Under the pieces are notes generated by a model that saw only the letters and a program-made list of their open reading frames with translations, was not told the DNA's origin and did not search any database. Source: Boletus sp. NGJ (Eukaryota; Basidiomycota; Agaricomycetes; Boletales; Boletaceae). From it: a DNA stretch of 64,000 bases. The stretch covers positions 1 through 64,000 of the forward strand of contig JAGTXK010000060.1 of assembly GCA_019096195.1 (NCBI GenBank), given 5' to 3'. The translations under genes and the position numbers were made by a program. Shown here piece after piece: positions 24,036-35,008 of this stretch (position 1 is its first letter; each line of letters starts with the position of its first letter).

Positions 24036-25966
24036 ATGCCTCCCAAAAAGCCCCCCGCTCAGGAGAAAAAGATTCTGCTGGGTCGTCCAAGCAACAACCT
24101 CAAGATCGGTATCGTCGGTGCGCTCGCTCTACCCCTTCACGCATGCAACGAAATCCATGCCGATTGTAATAGGTCTCCCCAACGTTGGAAAGTCATCCTT
24201 CTTCAATGTGCTCTCGAACACAGGTCCGCCCCCTTTTAGGTGCTCATCCATCCCCGCTCAACTCGCACAGACCTTGGAAAAGCCGCCAACTTCCCTTACG
24301 CGACAATAAATCCCGAGGAAGCGCGTATCCCAGTCCCAGATGCGCGATTTGAGTGGCTTTGCGATCTTTACAAGCCGGCTTCTCGCGTTCCGGCCTTCCT
24401 CACTTGTATCGATATCGCTGGTCTGACCGCTGTGCGTACCCCATCGCATTCCGCCTAATCTCATCTGAATCAGGATTAGGGCGCATCCACAGGTGCTGGT
24501 CTAGGAAACGCCTTTTTATCACATGTCCGTGCCGTGGACGGTATTTTCCAAGTGGTCCGTGCCTTCGATGATGCCGAAGTCATCCACGTCGAGGGTGACG
24601 TTAACCCTCTGCGAGACATGGAAATCATCCAAACAGAATTACGGTTGAAGGATATAGAATGGGTGGAAAAACATTTAGACGGCCTGAAGAGAGGTGGACG
24701 GGCTCTTGGGAACTCCAGCTTGGCCGACAGGGCCAAAAAGGAGGAAATCGTATGTTCCCTTTCCTGCCTGTCTGGTTTATTCCTATGCGAACTAAACCCA
24801 CAAGGCTACAGTTGAAAAGGTATTGAAGACCCTGACCGTGGACAACAAGGACGTGCGCAAGGGGGACTGGACGAACAAAGAGGTGCGCATCATGAATCGT
24901 GACACCTTTATTCTTTCCTTCTTTGATGAAAAAGAGCTCCGTGCTCGAATAACCCAGCTCATTGAGGTGGGAGTAACGCCCCATATCCCTGTGAAATGAC
25001 GTCCAATCTGAGAATTTCAATGCCTAGTCCTTTGTCAGCCGTTGTCTGAAGCATGCTGACGCCTCTTTCAGGTGATTATCTGTTTCATACCCCTCTCCTC
25101 CATTAAAATGAGTTTCATGCTCGTTGGGGTGGAAGTGAAGCCTGACATGCACTATGAAATCAATATTTCTACTACCTCGCCGAACTCACTATGCCTCAGA
25201 ACTGATTGCAGCTGGTAGATCGAAGTTGTCAATAGTCTCTCCCTCTTGACTGCGAAACCCGTCACTTATCTCGTCAATTTGAGTGAAACAGATTATACTC
25301 GGAAGAAGAATAAATGGTGCGCAGGAGCTACCGGTTTGTATACACCCTTACCAAAATTTCGTAGGTTGCCGAAGATCAAAGCGTGGATCGATACCAACAA
25401 TCCCGGCGACCCTTTGATACCGTTTTCTGTTTCGCTGGAGGAACGTCTCTCCGCACTCAGTGAGGAGGAGAAAGCGGCGGCCCAGGATGGAGCTCAGAGC
25501 GCTTTGGGCAAGATCACTCAAGCAGGCTACGCATCTCTTGATGTGTGTACCCCCGGATCCGTCCCGTGAACTATACCCACTGGTTGCATTTTCAGCTCAT
25601 CCGGTACTTTACCTGCGGACCTGACGAAGTTAGGGCATGGACAATCCGACGGGGCACGAAAGCACCTCAGGCTGCTGGTGTCATCCAGTGCGTTTTTTTT
25701 GCACCAGGATTACTTTTCGTTACCGCTCAACCATTTATCCAGCTCGGACTTTGAGAATAAATTTGTCTGTGGTGAAATCATGTCCTACGATGATCTAAAA
25801 GAGCATGGGAGTGAAACTGCTGTAAAAGCGTCGGGGAAACTGCGACAGCAAGGCAAGCCTTACGAGAGTGAGTTATTTTTTTTGTGTGATGCTTGATTTT
25901 GTTATCATGACATCGATCACGCTAGTGGTTGATGGAGATATTGCTTACTGGAAGTCTGGGGCGTGA
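24036..25966 (+). CDS. OLA1: Obg-like ATPase 1 (YchF family)
   Basis: Ribosome-associated P-loop ATPase that modulates translation and stress responses. From [20 protein letters not shown] the protein reads [20 protein letters not shown] (P-loop), the switch block [20 protein letters not shown], the G3 region [37 protein letters not shown], a coiled-coil arm, [14 protein letters not shown] (the NLSE in place of NKxD explains ATP preference), and the TGS domain ending ...[21 protein letters not shown]. The stop is at 25964. At least seven introns are present. One, between WTNKE and IEVVNS (about 24883-25214), is about 330 bases, far longer than the rest. The start shown is the conserved one; an upstream in-frame ATG at 23943 would add 31 residues. 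Confidence 0.93.
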
Positions 25967-26367
25967 AGAATAATCAACGTCAATGACAAGAAATTGTGTA
26001 TAGTATGGATGTTCAGTATGCTAGAAGTTCTCTCGTGTAATTCCGGATCATAAAATGGTCGTAGAAGCGTCTGAACTATAAGACGTGCCTCCACTGTGTC
26101 GCGCATTGCTACGCCGTCGCTGGCTCTTCCTTGAGATTCAGCAAGTGATTTTTTTCACGGTTTTGAAGGATGCAGATACGTATGAACACGTAGATCGTCC
26201 GTCAGGTTGTCTAAGCGGAATCGAAAGCAGCCGAATCCATGAAGTCCATCCCATCTCAAAATGTTTTACTCCGTAAGAGCTATGTTTGCAGTCGACCAAC
26301 CTCCGACTGCGACCACAGATACGCTGACAAGATTCATGCAAGGTTCGTCTCTTACTACACCAGCTTG
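25967..26367. other. Convergent 3' spacer between OLA1 and pICln
   Basis: About 400 bases between the stops of two convergent genes. Short ORFs here lack any recognisable motif or coding consistency. No RNA gene or repeat is seen. Confidence 0.4.
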
Positions 26368-27228
26368 CTAGTCCTTGATCTCGTCTTGGTCGCTCAAGGC
26401 TTCCTCGGCCCCGTCCGAGGTGCCATTAACTTCGGGTTCTGGTTCGAATGGATCATGAGTGATCGACTCTAGATGGGCAAGAGCGGCCTGCAGGGGGTGT
26501 CTAGTACGGCGCATAACGGTTGTTGTTGGCGAAATCACTGCGCACCCGCCCGACTTCGCTCAGCTCCTCTCCTTCCTCTCCGGTGAAAGTCTCAAAAGCA
26601 TTGTCAGAGACAAAATCACCGTCAAGTTCGTCTTCTTCCGACAAATTTGGGTCCGGATGCAATGATGCACAGAGGGACATGGCTTCAAAGATGGGTTCCA
26701 CTGCAAAGTTAAGATTGAGGTCACAGGCAGGCTCACTGAAACGACGGGGATCGGACGCACGCGAATCAGGGTTTTGGGGCACAATCATCAGTTCTCGCAT
26801 CTCTGTCAAATCTTCGTATGCCTCATCGGATGGAGAGCTACTGTCTGTCTCATCCAGCTGACAGTAAATAGATGGACTGCCTCCGCGTGATATTGCGTGA
26901 AGGGTGATCGCGGGGTACTTGACCTGGAATCCACGGCCAGTGGACGACATGAACACGAGCGCACTGGATAATTTGTGAACCATGATGTGTAGAGTGGATA
27001 GCGATCGACGTACCTCTCGATTACATATAGCACGCCGTTGGTGCTGTCCTCCGGAGTAAACCCGTCGAGGGGGGGATCAAGCGTTGCGGAGACACTCTCT
27101 TCCTTGTGACGAAGGACAGGTAGGATATTGCTGAATGATGACGGTGTCGATGCGACAATGTTCCTGTGCTCCTCCGGAGAAACGAAATCTGGGACGGTGG
27201 TGATGATGACCGTCGACTGGGAGGACAT
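26368..27228 (-). CDS. pICln/methylosome subunit (CLNS1A, Lot5-like)
   Basis: PH-fold chaperone that delivers Sm proteins to the PRMT5 methylosome during snRNP assembly. The start MSSQSTVIITTVPDFVSPEE fits the family. The PH-like domain reads TNGVLYVIES, ALVFMSSTGRGFQVKYPAIT, LHAISRGGSPSIYCQLDE. An acidic Ser/Glu tail follows (LSEEDELDGDFVS). The frame would stop at 26501, but a 59-base intron with a CAG acceptor just before GCCGCTCTTGCC joins EVGR to AALAHLESITHDPFEPEPE and moves the stop to 26368. That C-terminus matches the acidic tail of pICln, so the spliced form is preferred. It is divergent from the SH3 gene across 178 bp. Confidence 0.82.
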
Positions 27229-27406
27229 GGTACCACCACTTGAGTCTGTCTGATCAAATTTATTTTTCGAGATATCGGTGATAACTTGACCCTGTAAATG
27301 TTCGAGCTTGATGGACTTTGTTTGTTGGGCACAGCCGAGGGAATATTTATACGGGACCGGGCTGTGCACTACTCTCCCAAAGTCTACTGCGACGTCGTTG
27401 CGGTCC

Positions 27407-28269
27407 ATGATGTCTGTCCCTCACGAACTCCAAACTGCAGCCCTTCTGGGGCACGTCGCAACCCAGATGCAGCTTAATGTTGCCTTTCTAGAATCACAAA
27501 ACTATCTCTCCCCCCAAGACGCGGCCATAATGAAGGAGATCATCGGGCGTCTCCCAGTGCAAACCCAAACCAGTATCACTACCACGACGCAAGTTAGAGT
27601 TGTAGGGGCTCCAGCTCCTAGCGGACGCGTTGTTCCACCACCTTCAAGACCAATGGCAGCGATGCCATCCATAGGTGCACCTGTATATGCCCGCGCTATT
27701 TGGAGTTACAACGAGGACGGTGCTGTACGAGCACCTAGCTATTTCCAGAGCCATAATTGACCATTTCTCACGATACAGGAAGCAAATGATCTGTCATTTG
27801 CTGCGGGTGAGACGGTTGAGATCGTCACAGAGAAGAACGAGGACTGGTGGCTCGGCAAGGCACGCGGAAAGGAGGGCCTCTTCCCCTCCAACTACGTCGA
27901 GAAAGTCGAGTCTGCTGGGGCGGTGACTGCGGCGTCGACGACAGGTAGATCATACCGTCCTTTTGGAGCTGCGCTGCATGGGACCGACACGCCGCCGCCG
28001 AATGGGGGCGGTGTCAACTCAATCGGGTTACAGCAGGCGTCGGGGCAGGCTGAGAAGAAGAGCAAGTATGGTTCTTTTGGCAACACGGTAATTGCAGAGC
28101 GCACACGCAAAGTTATTTCCGCTGATCAACGTGCAGATGGCGCACTCTGCTGTTGGCGGTGTTGGCTTTGGTGCTGGTGAGTTGTCTATCACGACTGTCA
28201 CGAACATGGGTCTGAAACGGGCTGTTAGGCGCTGCGATTGGTGGGGGATTGGTGAAGGCTATCTTCTGA
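27407..28269 (+). CDS. SH3-domain protein (Lsb/Csh3-like)
   Basis: Small cytoplasmic adaptor, probably in actin patches or endocytosis. The start MMSVPHELQTAALLGHVATQ is a short helix. A Thr/Pro linker (SGRVVPPPSRPMAAMP) leads to one SH3 domain: VYARAIWSYNEDG, then ANDLSFAAGETVEIVTEKN, EDWWLGKARGKEGLFPSNYV, with the ALYDY-like, DWW and PSNYV signatures present. The C-terminal part is Gly/Ser-rich with GGVGFGAGAAIGGGLVKAIF before the stop at 28267. Three introns interrupt it. This layout (N-terminal helix, single SH3, glycine-rich end) resembles yeast Lsb1/Pin3 and fission yeast Csh3. The exact orthologue is uncertain. Confidence 0.8.
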
Positions 28270-28505
28270 GGAGTGGAGTAGTTGGACAATGGACATTCAA
28301 GTTGTATTAAAGGCATGACATAATATGTATCACGTGAGCTGTGCAGTGGCCAAGGGTAACATCGCCGACAAGTCTCCATGTCGACTGCGTCTGCGCTGCC
28401 TTGCATAGCCAACATTTGTTCCAGTACATACTTATCGTCAACCTCGCATCCCACTGACCCTCGCCTTTCACATCTCTCCGCTCTTTTTCTGCGACGAGCA
28501 CCACC

Positions 28506-30188
28506 ATGCCATTCCTAGAATCCCTGCAGGATGGACTGGATCGCATCCTGCCCAGGTGGAAGAAGGACGCTGTGGTTTCCAAGTCAATGTCTGGTGGCAT
28601 AGGAAATAATGTTGGAATTGTTAGATATCAGGACGATGTGAGGTTCCCTCCTGCCCTTTCTTTCCCTCGGTCTTGTTCCCGGCCCGTTCCCGCGTTGCAG
28701 TTTGCTTGGTGGTCGCAGCCCATCTTAATCTCGACGTCCTTTCCAACTTGGTTTACGTAATTATTTTCTTCTCTCCTGCTTTCTGCAGATGCTTGTATGG
28801 ACCAGTCTGGCACGCTGGTCTTGCTCCTCTTCGTACCTCTCTTATGGGTCATATGGCTTGCGGTCATTTTATTCCCCTTACACCTTCCTTTGCAAGCTTA
28901 TTGACGCGATTTCCCGAACTCTGTAGATGATAATATCCAAGCCAGCCATTATTTTCCACACCTCTCAAGTCTTCTTCAACTTCCTCGCCATGGCTTGTTT
29001 TGCCAGCGTTGCTAGTTTCCAGGCTAAATGGGGCGTTGGCCCTTGTGAGTAACACCTTGCTTCCTTACGCGTCCTATGCGGTTGGTGCTAACTTCCTCTC
29101 TCCCCCGTAGCTGGCCTCACCGGGTTCGCTCTATTTGTATCCGTGTCTGGCATTTTTCTCTCGAGTTTTTTACTGTTTGTTCCTGTGGTCTACGAAAAGT
29201 ACGATAAGTTTGGCCGCCTTGCACGAGCCCTCCAGGAGGTACGCGTCGGGTTCATTCTCACGGGTACAGGCTGTACATTCAGTCTTCTGATCGCGTGGGT
29301 TGTTTTCACTACTCACTCATATGATATATCTCCGTTCCTCATTGCGTTGTACTTCCCTTCCCCTTCCCCTTCAGGTTCGTGACGACCATCTCAGCGTGGA
29401 CGGAAGCGGGTTGCAAAAATGCCAGCAATGATCCCCATGCGTCGCTTGGCCAGGGCTTTATTGCTGGCTTGCCCTCGTGGTGCAGCACGAAGAAAGCGGG
29501 TTGCATATTCTTCTGGTTGACTTTTGGTGACGCGTTACCACCCACGGCTACAACGTTCCACTGATTCACGTGTTATCTAGGTTTCTGGCTTGCGTCGCTC
29601 ACCCTCCTCATCATAGATTGGCGATCGGGTAACCTAACTACCCGTCCATTAGACCCGCCGTTTACCCGCCCCGATATCGAGGAGGTCGAGGAGGAAGAGG
29701 AGGAAACTGAGACGACCGCGTATCAACCCGTGGGGTCTGAGGCACCTCCTTCCATCCAGAGCAGCCAAATTACCACAACTCTTCCACCGGCTGCCACGGC
29801 TCCTCGACGATCTATCCACGACAATTCTGATGTTACTAGCTTACCCTTTGCTGACTCGAACCGCTGGTCTGCGGTCACCCCGACCACGACTGCGCCCAGC
29901 GCCACTGCGTACTCGAGCAGTGCACCGCGGAGCAACGGATATGTCACACCTCCCGCAGCTGCGTCACGCCCGTCTCTGGACGCATATGGCGCGTTTTCAG
30001 ACCCTGCGCCGTCAGGGTTTGGTGGCGTGTCGAGTTCGTTTGCGCCACCTACTGCTGGGGACTCAAACGCGCCACGAATCAGTCGGACGATGCAATATGC
30101 AGATCCATACGCGGCTGTGCGGGCGTCATTGGCTGCGAGTGGGCACGCTCCACCACCGAGTTATGAATCATATTCGGGATACCGATGA
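28506..30188 (+). CDS. Tetraspan MARVEL-like membrane protein with PPxY tail
   Basis: Exon 1 starts MPFLESLQDGLDRILPRWKK and ends ...RYQDD at 28637. Exons from 28927 give four hydrophobic segments: AIIFHTSQVFFNFLAMACFA, LTGFALFVSVSGIFLSSFLL, VGFILTGTGCTFSLLIAFVT and CIFFWLTFGFWLASLTLLII, with a cysteine-bearing loop between the third and fourth. This is the arrangement of MARVEL-domain proteins. The cytosolic tail is acidic (EEVEEEEEET), then long, Ser/Thr/Pro-rich, and ends APPPSYESYSGYR, a PPxY motif that could recruit an Rsp5-type WW-domain ubiquitin ligase. The segment 28638-28926 is ambiguous: one long intron, or two introns around a coding-like stretch that closes with TAG. Localisation at the plasma membrane is inferred. 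Confidence 0.75.
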
Positions 30189-30490
30189 GGATGCATTTCT
30201 GTCTCTGTTATGATGTTGTTGGACAATTTCACTTGTACGCACGATCTTACCGTTGTTTGCTTTACCCTTCACATTTAAGATAACTAAGGACACCCCTGTT
30301 GTTGACGACATTTCACGTGCGGAGCCCCACATCCTTTATATAAATTATCTTAGTTGTATGTTAGACGCGGTGTGACCAGTTATGGTTGATGTTGATGTTC
30401 CGTTGAAGCGTGGGTTATTGGGACCGGACTGGTCTCACGTTTGTTCAGCCTGATATTTTGTCTGGGCCACGTTTCAGCTTGATAGCAGAC
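30189..30490. promoter_or_regulatory. Intergenic region upstream of the WH2 protein gene
   Basis: About 300 bases between two plus-strand genes. A TATA-like TTTATATAAATTA lies at about 30335-30347, roughly 150 bases before the next ATG. No other feature is seen. Confidence 0.4.
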
Positions 30491-33472
30491 ATGGCTCGCC
30501 CTACCCGACACCGATGCATACCCGGCGACAAAAAGTCCAAACCATCCAGTGGCCTTCTCTCACATGTCTTCAGCTTTGTCTCTCAAGAAATCGAGTCCTT
30601 TGTTCTCAATGCCACGGCGGGTCCAGTCAGTCACATTCTTTACGAATTCCTTCAATCCTGATCACGCTATCCTCAGGTGAATCAGCCTGGATCGACCGGG
30701 CGAGTCAAGAGTTCAGGAAGGAGGCGCGGTCGAGACTCGGAGAGGAATATGAGCGAGGATGACGCGAGGTACAAGTCGAGGACTCAACGTCACCGAGAAC
30801 GCGGAAGACGCTTCAAACCCGAACCGTCTCGTCCACAACCACGCTCCAAATCATCAGATTTTACAAGAAAATATCGTCTTAACCATTCACAACCAACGTA
30901 TATCGATGACGACGACCGAGGTAAGGCCGTTTCTCGCGTACCATGCATTCTTTCGGCTTTGTTGAGCTGGCGTGTGTAGTACTCTCAGCCAGTGATCGGG
31001 AACGCTCAAAATCTCCTACGCCTCGTCCACCGTCCGTATTTCTAGCGCCTCCGCCACCAAAGTTGAAAAAACAACCGTCAATGACCATGCCTGGCTCTCT
31101 CTTCCCTCGCTCTCCTTCACTTGTACCGGACCAACCAGTCAGTTATCAACGCACGCGAGCGGTCCCAGATGTCCATATCTCTGTCCAACCATCTCGCCCT
31201 CCCTATGTCAGCGACTCAGGCGAAGCCGAAGCTGGTCCATCATGGACGCACTCGTCCACCGTCCCGAGCGCAGATTCTACAGACCCTAATCAGCATTCCC
31301 TTGACCAGTACGCTTCTCCTTGGCGTACTCGTTCCGTAGCTTCAGTCAAGGATGCGGTACACCGGTTCAACGCAACGGAAGGCGCCGAGGCAGATTTTTC
31401 TCTCATGTTACCTAGTCCTCACTCGTCTCCGGTCAAGCCTGTCTCCAAGGCTCATTCTGTCGACGAGGCATCTCCGCACCGCCCAAGTTCGAGCTCTGTC
31501 CCCAAGCTCTCATCCAGGAAAGGCAAGGAGCGAGCGCGAGACAGTGGGAATGATGAGGATTTGGATTTTATTGTCTGTGGAAATTCAGGGCATGATGGTG
31601 TATATGCCAAGGAGCGTGAATTGAACGCCGCACGGGAAGAGCAGCGCGAACACGAGAAACGTTTGAGCGGGGACCAGAGCAGGAGAGCTTCGGATGAACG
31701 TGACCGAGATAAACAACGGATCAAAGCCCTCGAGGAAGAGGTTAGACGGTTGAAGGAAGAGGTGTGATGATTTTTTTTGTTTGCACCTTTTCCTGGCTAC
31801 GTCACACTCAACGTCTTGATAGCTCTCCAGAAGCCAACTCCGGTCCTCTCTTCCTTCCTCCTTTTCCCCGCCCCCGCCCCCTCCTCCACCGCCGCCCGTA
31901 CCGCTGCGTATCGACACGACGCCCTACACTCCCACTTCCATGTTTGCAAGCGCTCGCGCATCTCTGCGCCATGCGATGACACCCGTCGAAGCGCCAATCA
32001 ACAATCCTGGACTCACTAAGACCAAGAGACACGGCCAGCCTACTGTCAACGTTCCGTCTGAGAAAATGGCTGCGTTCTTGCACGAGATCAAGACTGCCAA
32101 GCTGCGAAGAGTTGGTTCCGGTACGAATGCAATGGGGGGTGATGGTGCAGCAGGACCATCAGGCCTTAGTAAGAGCGTCAGCGTGACGAGTTCCGCATCA
32201 ACAGGTCCTTCCAAGCTCAGTGCCAAGGAGTTGCTACGTCGACGTTCATTAGCAAGCCTTCGTGTGCCGATCGGCTCTTCCTTGGCTGCACCCGTACCAC
32301 TATCCGCGTTGGCAACACCGAAGGAACCAGAAGTTCGGGTGGGCCAGAAGCGGAAGGCGGATACACTAGTCGTGGATGAGGTGAATGGCGTACCACGTAC
32401 GTCGCATCTCCTTATTATCCTGAACGCCGAATTTCCTATGACCTGTATGTACACAGCAAAGCGCCGTATGACACAGTCATCTTTCCAACCTTCTGCAGAA
32501 ATGAGCCAACATACCACTGCGTCATCATCAGAACTATCGACGTTATCCAGTCTTTCCCTTCCGCCTCACTCGCAGCCAACCAATGAAACTGATATAGCCA
32601 CACCTTCACTCTGTTCAGACAATGACCGAGACGAGAATAGTATTGAGGATCGAGTGCCATCAACTCCCCCTGGACCTCGAGCCACCACTACAACCCAAAA
32701 AGCTTCCAAGACAGACACTCATGAAGAGCAGATAGAAGTCATTGATGTTGACATGGAAGAACATTCACATACGGAACCCCGAACTATCAGTCCTAGTTCT
32801 GTACCTCGCCGTACCTCTGATCTATTCAAAATGCGTCCTCCTACATCTCCAATACCTATCCCAACTCCTCGTAGACCCTCGGCACCAGCACGTACCAAGC
32901 GAGGAGCGACTCCAAAGCCGAAGTCACTCCTGTTTCCGGAATCAGATGTAGACGACGGGGATGAGGCATCTTCACAATCCGCACCCGTTCCATTTATCTC
33001 ACTCATCCCTGTCGCTAAGTCCAAACCGACCAAACGTAAAACGAAACCCACCTTGACAGGGAAAGGCCGACCACGAACTGCGTCGCAACAAAACGGCCAT
33101 CTCTCCACTCCGTCAGGTTTGGGATCAAGTTCGCAGAGCAAGCGCAAGAAAGCCCACAAACGGCGTCAGACGCTTGACGAAGAAATACGCACTGCAGAAT
33201 CTCGTTCTTTGGACATTGATCAATGCAACGATGAGCCGGATCCAGAAGAGGAGGACGTGTTCATTGCCACAGGGACGAAGAGCAAACGGAAAGGTTTTCT
33301 TGCGCATGGTGGAGGAGGGGGTGCCCCTGTGTTTATGGGTGCGGGATATATACAGGGAGTGGTATTGGATAGCACGGACGAGGACGGGGTCATAGAAACG
33401 CAACCTCGGAGATCATCCAAGTCAGCAAGCCAGCCTTCTTTCATTCCGCGACCGAAATCCAGAACGCGATAG
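30491..33472 (+). CDS. Large low-complexity protein with coiled coil, polyproline run and WH2-like motif
   Basis: Start MARPTRHRCIPGDKKSKPSS. Exons give a helix (LLSHVFSFVSQEIESFVL), an arginine/serine-rich region (SGRRRGRDSERN, RHRERGRRFKPEP), Ser/Pro-rich sequence, and a strongly charged coiled coil at about 31600-31770 (KERELNAAREEQREHEK through KALEEEVRRLKEE). After an intron comes SFSPPPPPPPPPPVPLRID. About 75 residues on, MAAFLHEIKTAKLRRVGSG resembles a WH2 actin-monomer-binding motif (hydrophobic helix followed by a basic LKKV-like patch). The long C-terminal half is Ser/Pro/basic with several nuclear-localisation-like stretches (SKRKKAHKRRQ). Polyproline plus WH2 suggests verprolin/WASP-like actin regulation, but the basic tail could mean a nuclear role. 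No enzyme domain is seen. Confidence 0.65.
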
Positions 33473-33713
33473 ATGAGTTCTTTGTTTGTCCAACTCGAAA
33501 AGACGATACCTCCGCTAGTAATTTATCTGTATTTTTGAATGTATGTATGGTTGTTCTTGCATATTATTCCACCCTCGTCCGAATAGTCTGAATCACTAGG
33601 AACATGTTGCCAGCTTCTTCGGCCGAACTCGGACTGGGTCAGAGTCTGCACAGTGCACACTACAAGCTAGACGTGTCGAAACCCACACAGAATAACTGGC
33701 ATCATCGATAACC

Positions 33714-34763
33714 ATGGAACTGCAAGCTTTTTCCGAGAGAACTAGACGTGGTGTTGAGCGACTCCGTGCACATGACATTCTTTACCAGCGACCAGATTTG
33801 CAAGTGCTCTCTCGATTCAGGCTTCGGACGTATCGAACTCACCGAGCACCCAATTCGCAGGTCAGGCATCTCGAGAAAGAAACTAGCCGCTGTGCTGGTC
33901 CTGCTTTACGAGCAAGGAGGCGAACTGCGAGTCCTCCTCACCACACGTTCCAAGCTTCTTCGTGAGCATCCTGGACAGACAGCATTACCAGGCGGCAAAG
34001 CAAACGAGACCGACGCGGATCTCGTCTATACAGCTGTAAGGATTCCCCTAACCCCTTGCTGTTACTCTCTTTCTCGTCTAGCCGATATTGCTTGACTCTC
34101 CTTTGTGCTTGCATTAGTTAAGAGAAGCTCAGGAAGAAGTCCGACTTCCCCTGGGTTCGCCCGACATCCATACTCTCTGTACCCTCCAACCATTTCTGTC
34201 TCACTCCCAACTCATTGTCACGCCGGTTGTCGCACTCCTTACGGATCCTGCCATCCTCTGCACGTTGAAACCCTGCGTCGGAGAGGTGGATCATATCTTC
34301 AACCACCCGCTGGAGGCCATTCTCGACCCGTCCCTATCCGAAAAGGAGCCCTTGGTGCCGAGTGGCAGCGAACACTGGCCGTATTCAGAGGAATTCTACG
34401 TGTGTACCATTTCTCTTGTCTGCGGGGATGAGGTTGCATCTCTCTCTTTCTTCGCGACGACAGAACGCGAATGATCAAGTAATCAAGATCGATGAGACGG
34501 AGAGTACTGTACTGTACCGCTACCATCGTCTCCGTTCTTGTGCTTCTCCCGTCAAGGGCTTGACGGCCGATATCCTTGTGAGAATAACAGTCCAGGAAAC
34601 TTGAAAAGTGGCCATTACTGATGCTCCGTCACAGATCTGTGCTGCGAGCATCGTCTATGATAAGACGACAACGTATGAACGTCATCCTCCCGGGAGGGAT
34701 GTCTCGTATTTACTCGATCTTCGAATACAGCAATATCGAACCCTCGGAAGGGCCCAGAGCTAA
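33714..34763 (+). CDS. PCD1: NUDIX hydrolase, CoA pyrophosphatase type (Pcd1/NUDT7-like)
   Basis: Hydrolyses coenzyme A or its oxidised forms to 4'-phosphopantetheine and 3',5'-ADP in peroxisomes in related fungi. The readable core is ISRKKLAAVLVLLYEQGGEL, RSKLLREHPGQTALPGGKAN, ETDADLVYTALREAQEEVRL, which contains the Nudix box (GG, E, REAQEEV). The CoA-type upstream motif LREHPGQTALPGGK agrees. The rest (IVTPVVALLTDP, DHIFNHPLEAIL, EEFYNANDQVIKID, GLTADILICAASIVYD) matches the family C-terminal part and the stop is at 34761. The first exon from the ATG at 33714 (MELQAFSERTRRG) must be joined by a short intron; its exact junction is uncertain. No clear PTS1 tripeptide is present (ends RAQS). 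Confidence 0.82.
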
Positions 34764-35008
34764 TACTCAGTCACATAATGGGATATAGAACAATTTGCAC
34801 CTGCCACTCTGCTGTAAAGGTTGGAGGACTTCGTTCATATTACGCAAACCATCGATCAAGTGGGCTTTTGATATTGCACAACGTAAGCTTGCGAAGTGCC
34901 ACCGATTACCTTCAGACCCAGACGACACTGTAACGTATAATCGCTGGGTGTTTTTCCTACAGACATGTTTCGTGTACATTTATGCATACGCTTGAATAAA
35001 TATGTCCG

